Shown: positions 15,393 through 15,423 of the stretch, one piece after another
Position numbering within the stretch: position 1 is the stretch's first letter
Layout: each line of letters opens with the position of its first letter
Assembly (NCBI GenBank): GCA_036733345.1
Contig: DAINAR010000064.1
Coordinates: 1 to 15,423 of the forward strand
DNA from: JAFGMQ01 sp036733345
Lineage (GTDB): Bacteria > Desulfobacterota > DSM-4660 > Desulfatiglandales > Desulfatiglandaceae
Length of the DNA stretch: 15,423 bases
Direction of reading: 5' to 3'
Notes under the pieces: generated by a model
What the model saw: the letters and a program-made list of their open reading frames with translations, nothing else
What the model was told of the DNA's origin: nothing
The model's database searches: none
Position numbers and translations under genes: made by a program

Positions 15393-15423
15393 ATGAAAGA
15401 TAAAGTTATTATTTTTGATACGA
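15393..15423 (+). CDS. leuA: Probable 2-isopropylmalate synthase, 5' end only
   Basis: Only ten codons are present, MKDKVIIFDT, cut off by the window end. AAGGAG (15380-15385) is 7 nt before the ATG. 'V-I-IFDT' matches the start of LeuA, where TLRDGEQ would follow, and a leuA right after cimA is a common order. The same residues could also open a HAD phosphatase, so the call rests mostly on context. Confidence 0.55.
   Translation, partial: MKDKVIIFDT

Overview
The window most resembles a scaffold from an uncultured Gram-negative bacterium of moderately low GC. I lean towards Desulfobacterota (the old Deltaproteobacteria), but this is a guess. It rests on two outer-membrane lipoproteins, a Wza-type export system, the style of the polysaccharide genes, a citramalate synthase followed by a probable leuA, and dispersed palindromes of the 'GTCAT-CCGG' kind. 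No rRNA or tRNA is visible to settle it. There are three 100-N scaffold gaps. Two are flanked by an identical 55-bp sequence on both sides, so they are unmerged contig overlaps, not missing DNA. Removing 155 bp at each restores one intact gene.

Layout. (1) 129-3528, plus strand: a secreted SPOR-FN3-double polysaccharide-export/SLBB protein (gap inside its 3' end) and an outer-membrane beta-barrel of the exopolysaccharide (BBP2-like) type. (2) 3529-4023: a convergent intergenic region with a large palindromic element. (3) 4024-11950, minus strand, read from high to low coordinates: GAF-GAF-GGDEF protein, polyprenyl-phosphate sugar-1-phosphate transferase, CpsD/BY-kinase-like ATPase, Wzz/GumC-like chain-length protein, Cys-rich DUF4156-like lipoprotein, and an OmpA lipoprotein with thrombospondin type 3 repeats. 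(4) 11951-12389: an AT-rich divergent spacer. (5) 12390-13061, plus: a B3/B4-domain protein. (6) 13091-13336: a compact promoter, 38-codon ORF and strong terminator. (7) 13347-15423, plus: cimA behind a palindromic repeat, then a hairpin-rich leader and the first ten codons of a probable leuA.

How it fits together. The first two blocks look like parts of one exopolysaccharide machine. The sugar transferase primes the lipid carrier, the Wzz-like protein and its partner ATPase control polymerisation, and the SLBB protein and beta-barrel form the periplasmic and outer-membrane exit. The OmpA and Cys-rich lipoproteins may tie the envelope together around it. Glycosyltransferases, Wzx/Wzy and any exosortase are not in the window. 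Two regulators carry substitutions at key sites: the cyclase-like protein has GGQEF but keeps an RxxD I-site, and the kinase-like ATPase lacks the Walker A lysine. This suggests binding or scaffold roles in place of catalysis. The right end is branched-chain amino acid biosynthesis (citramalate route to isoleucine, then leucine).
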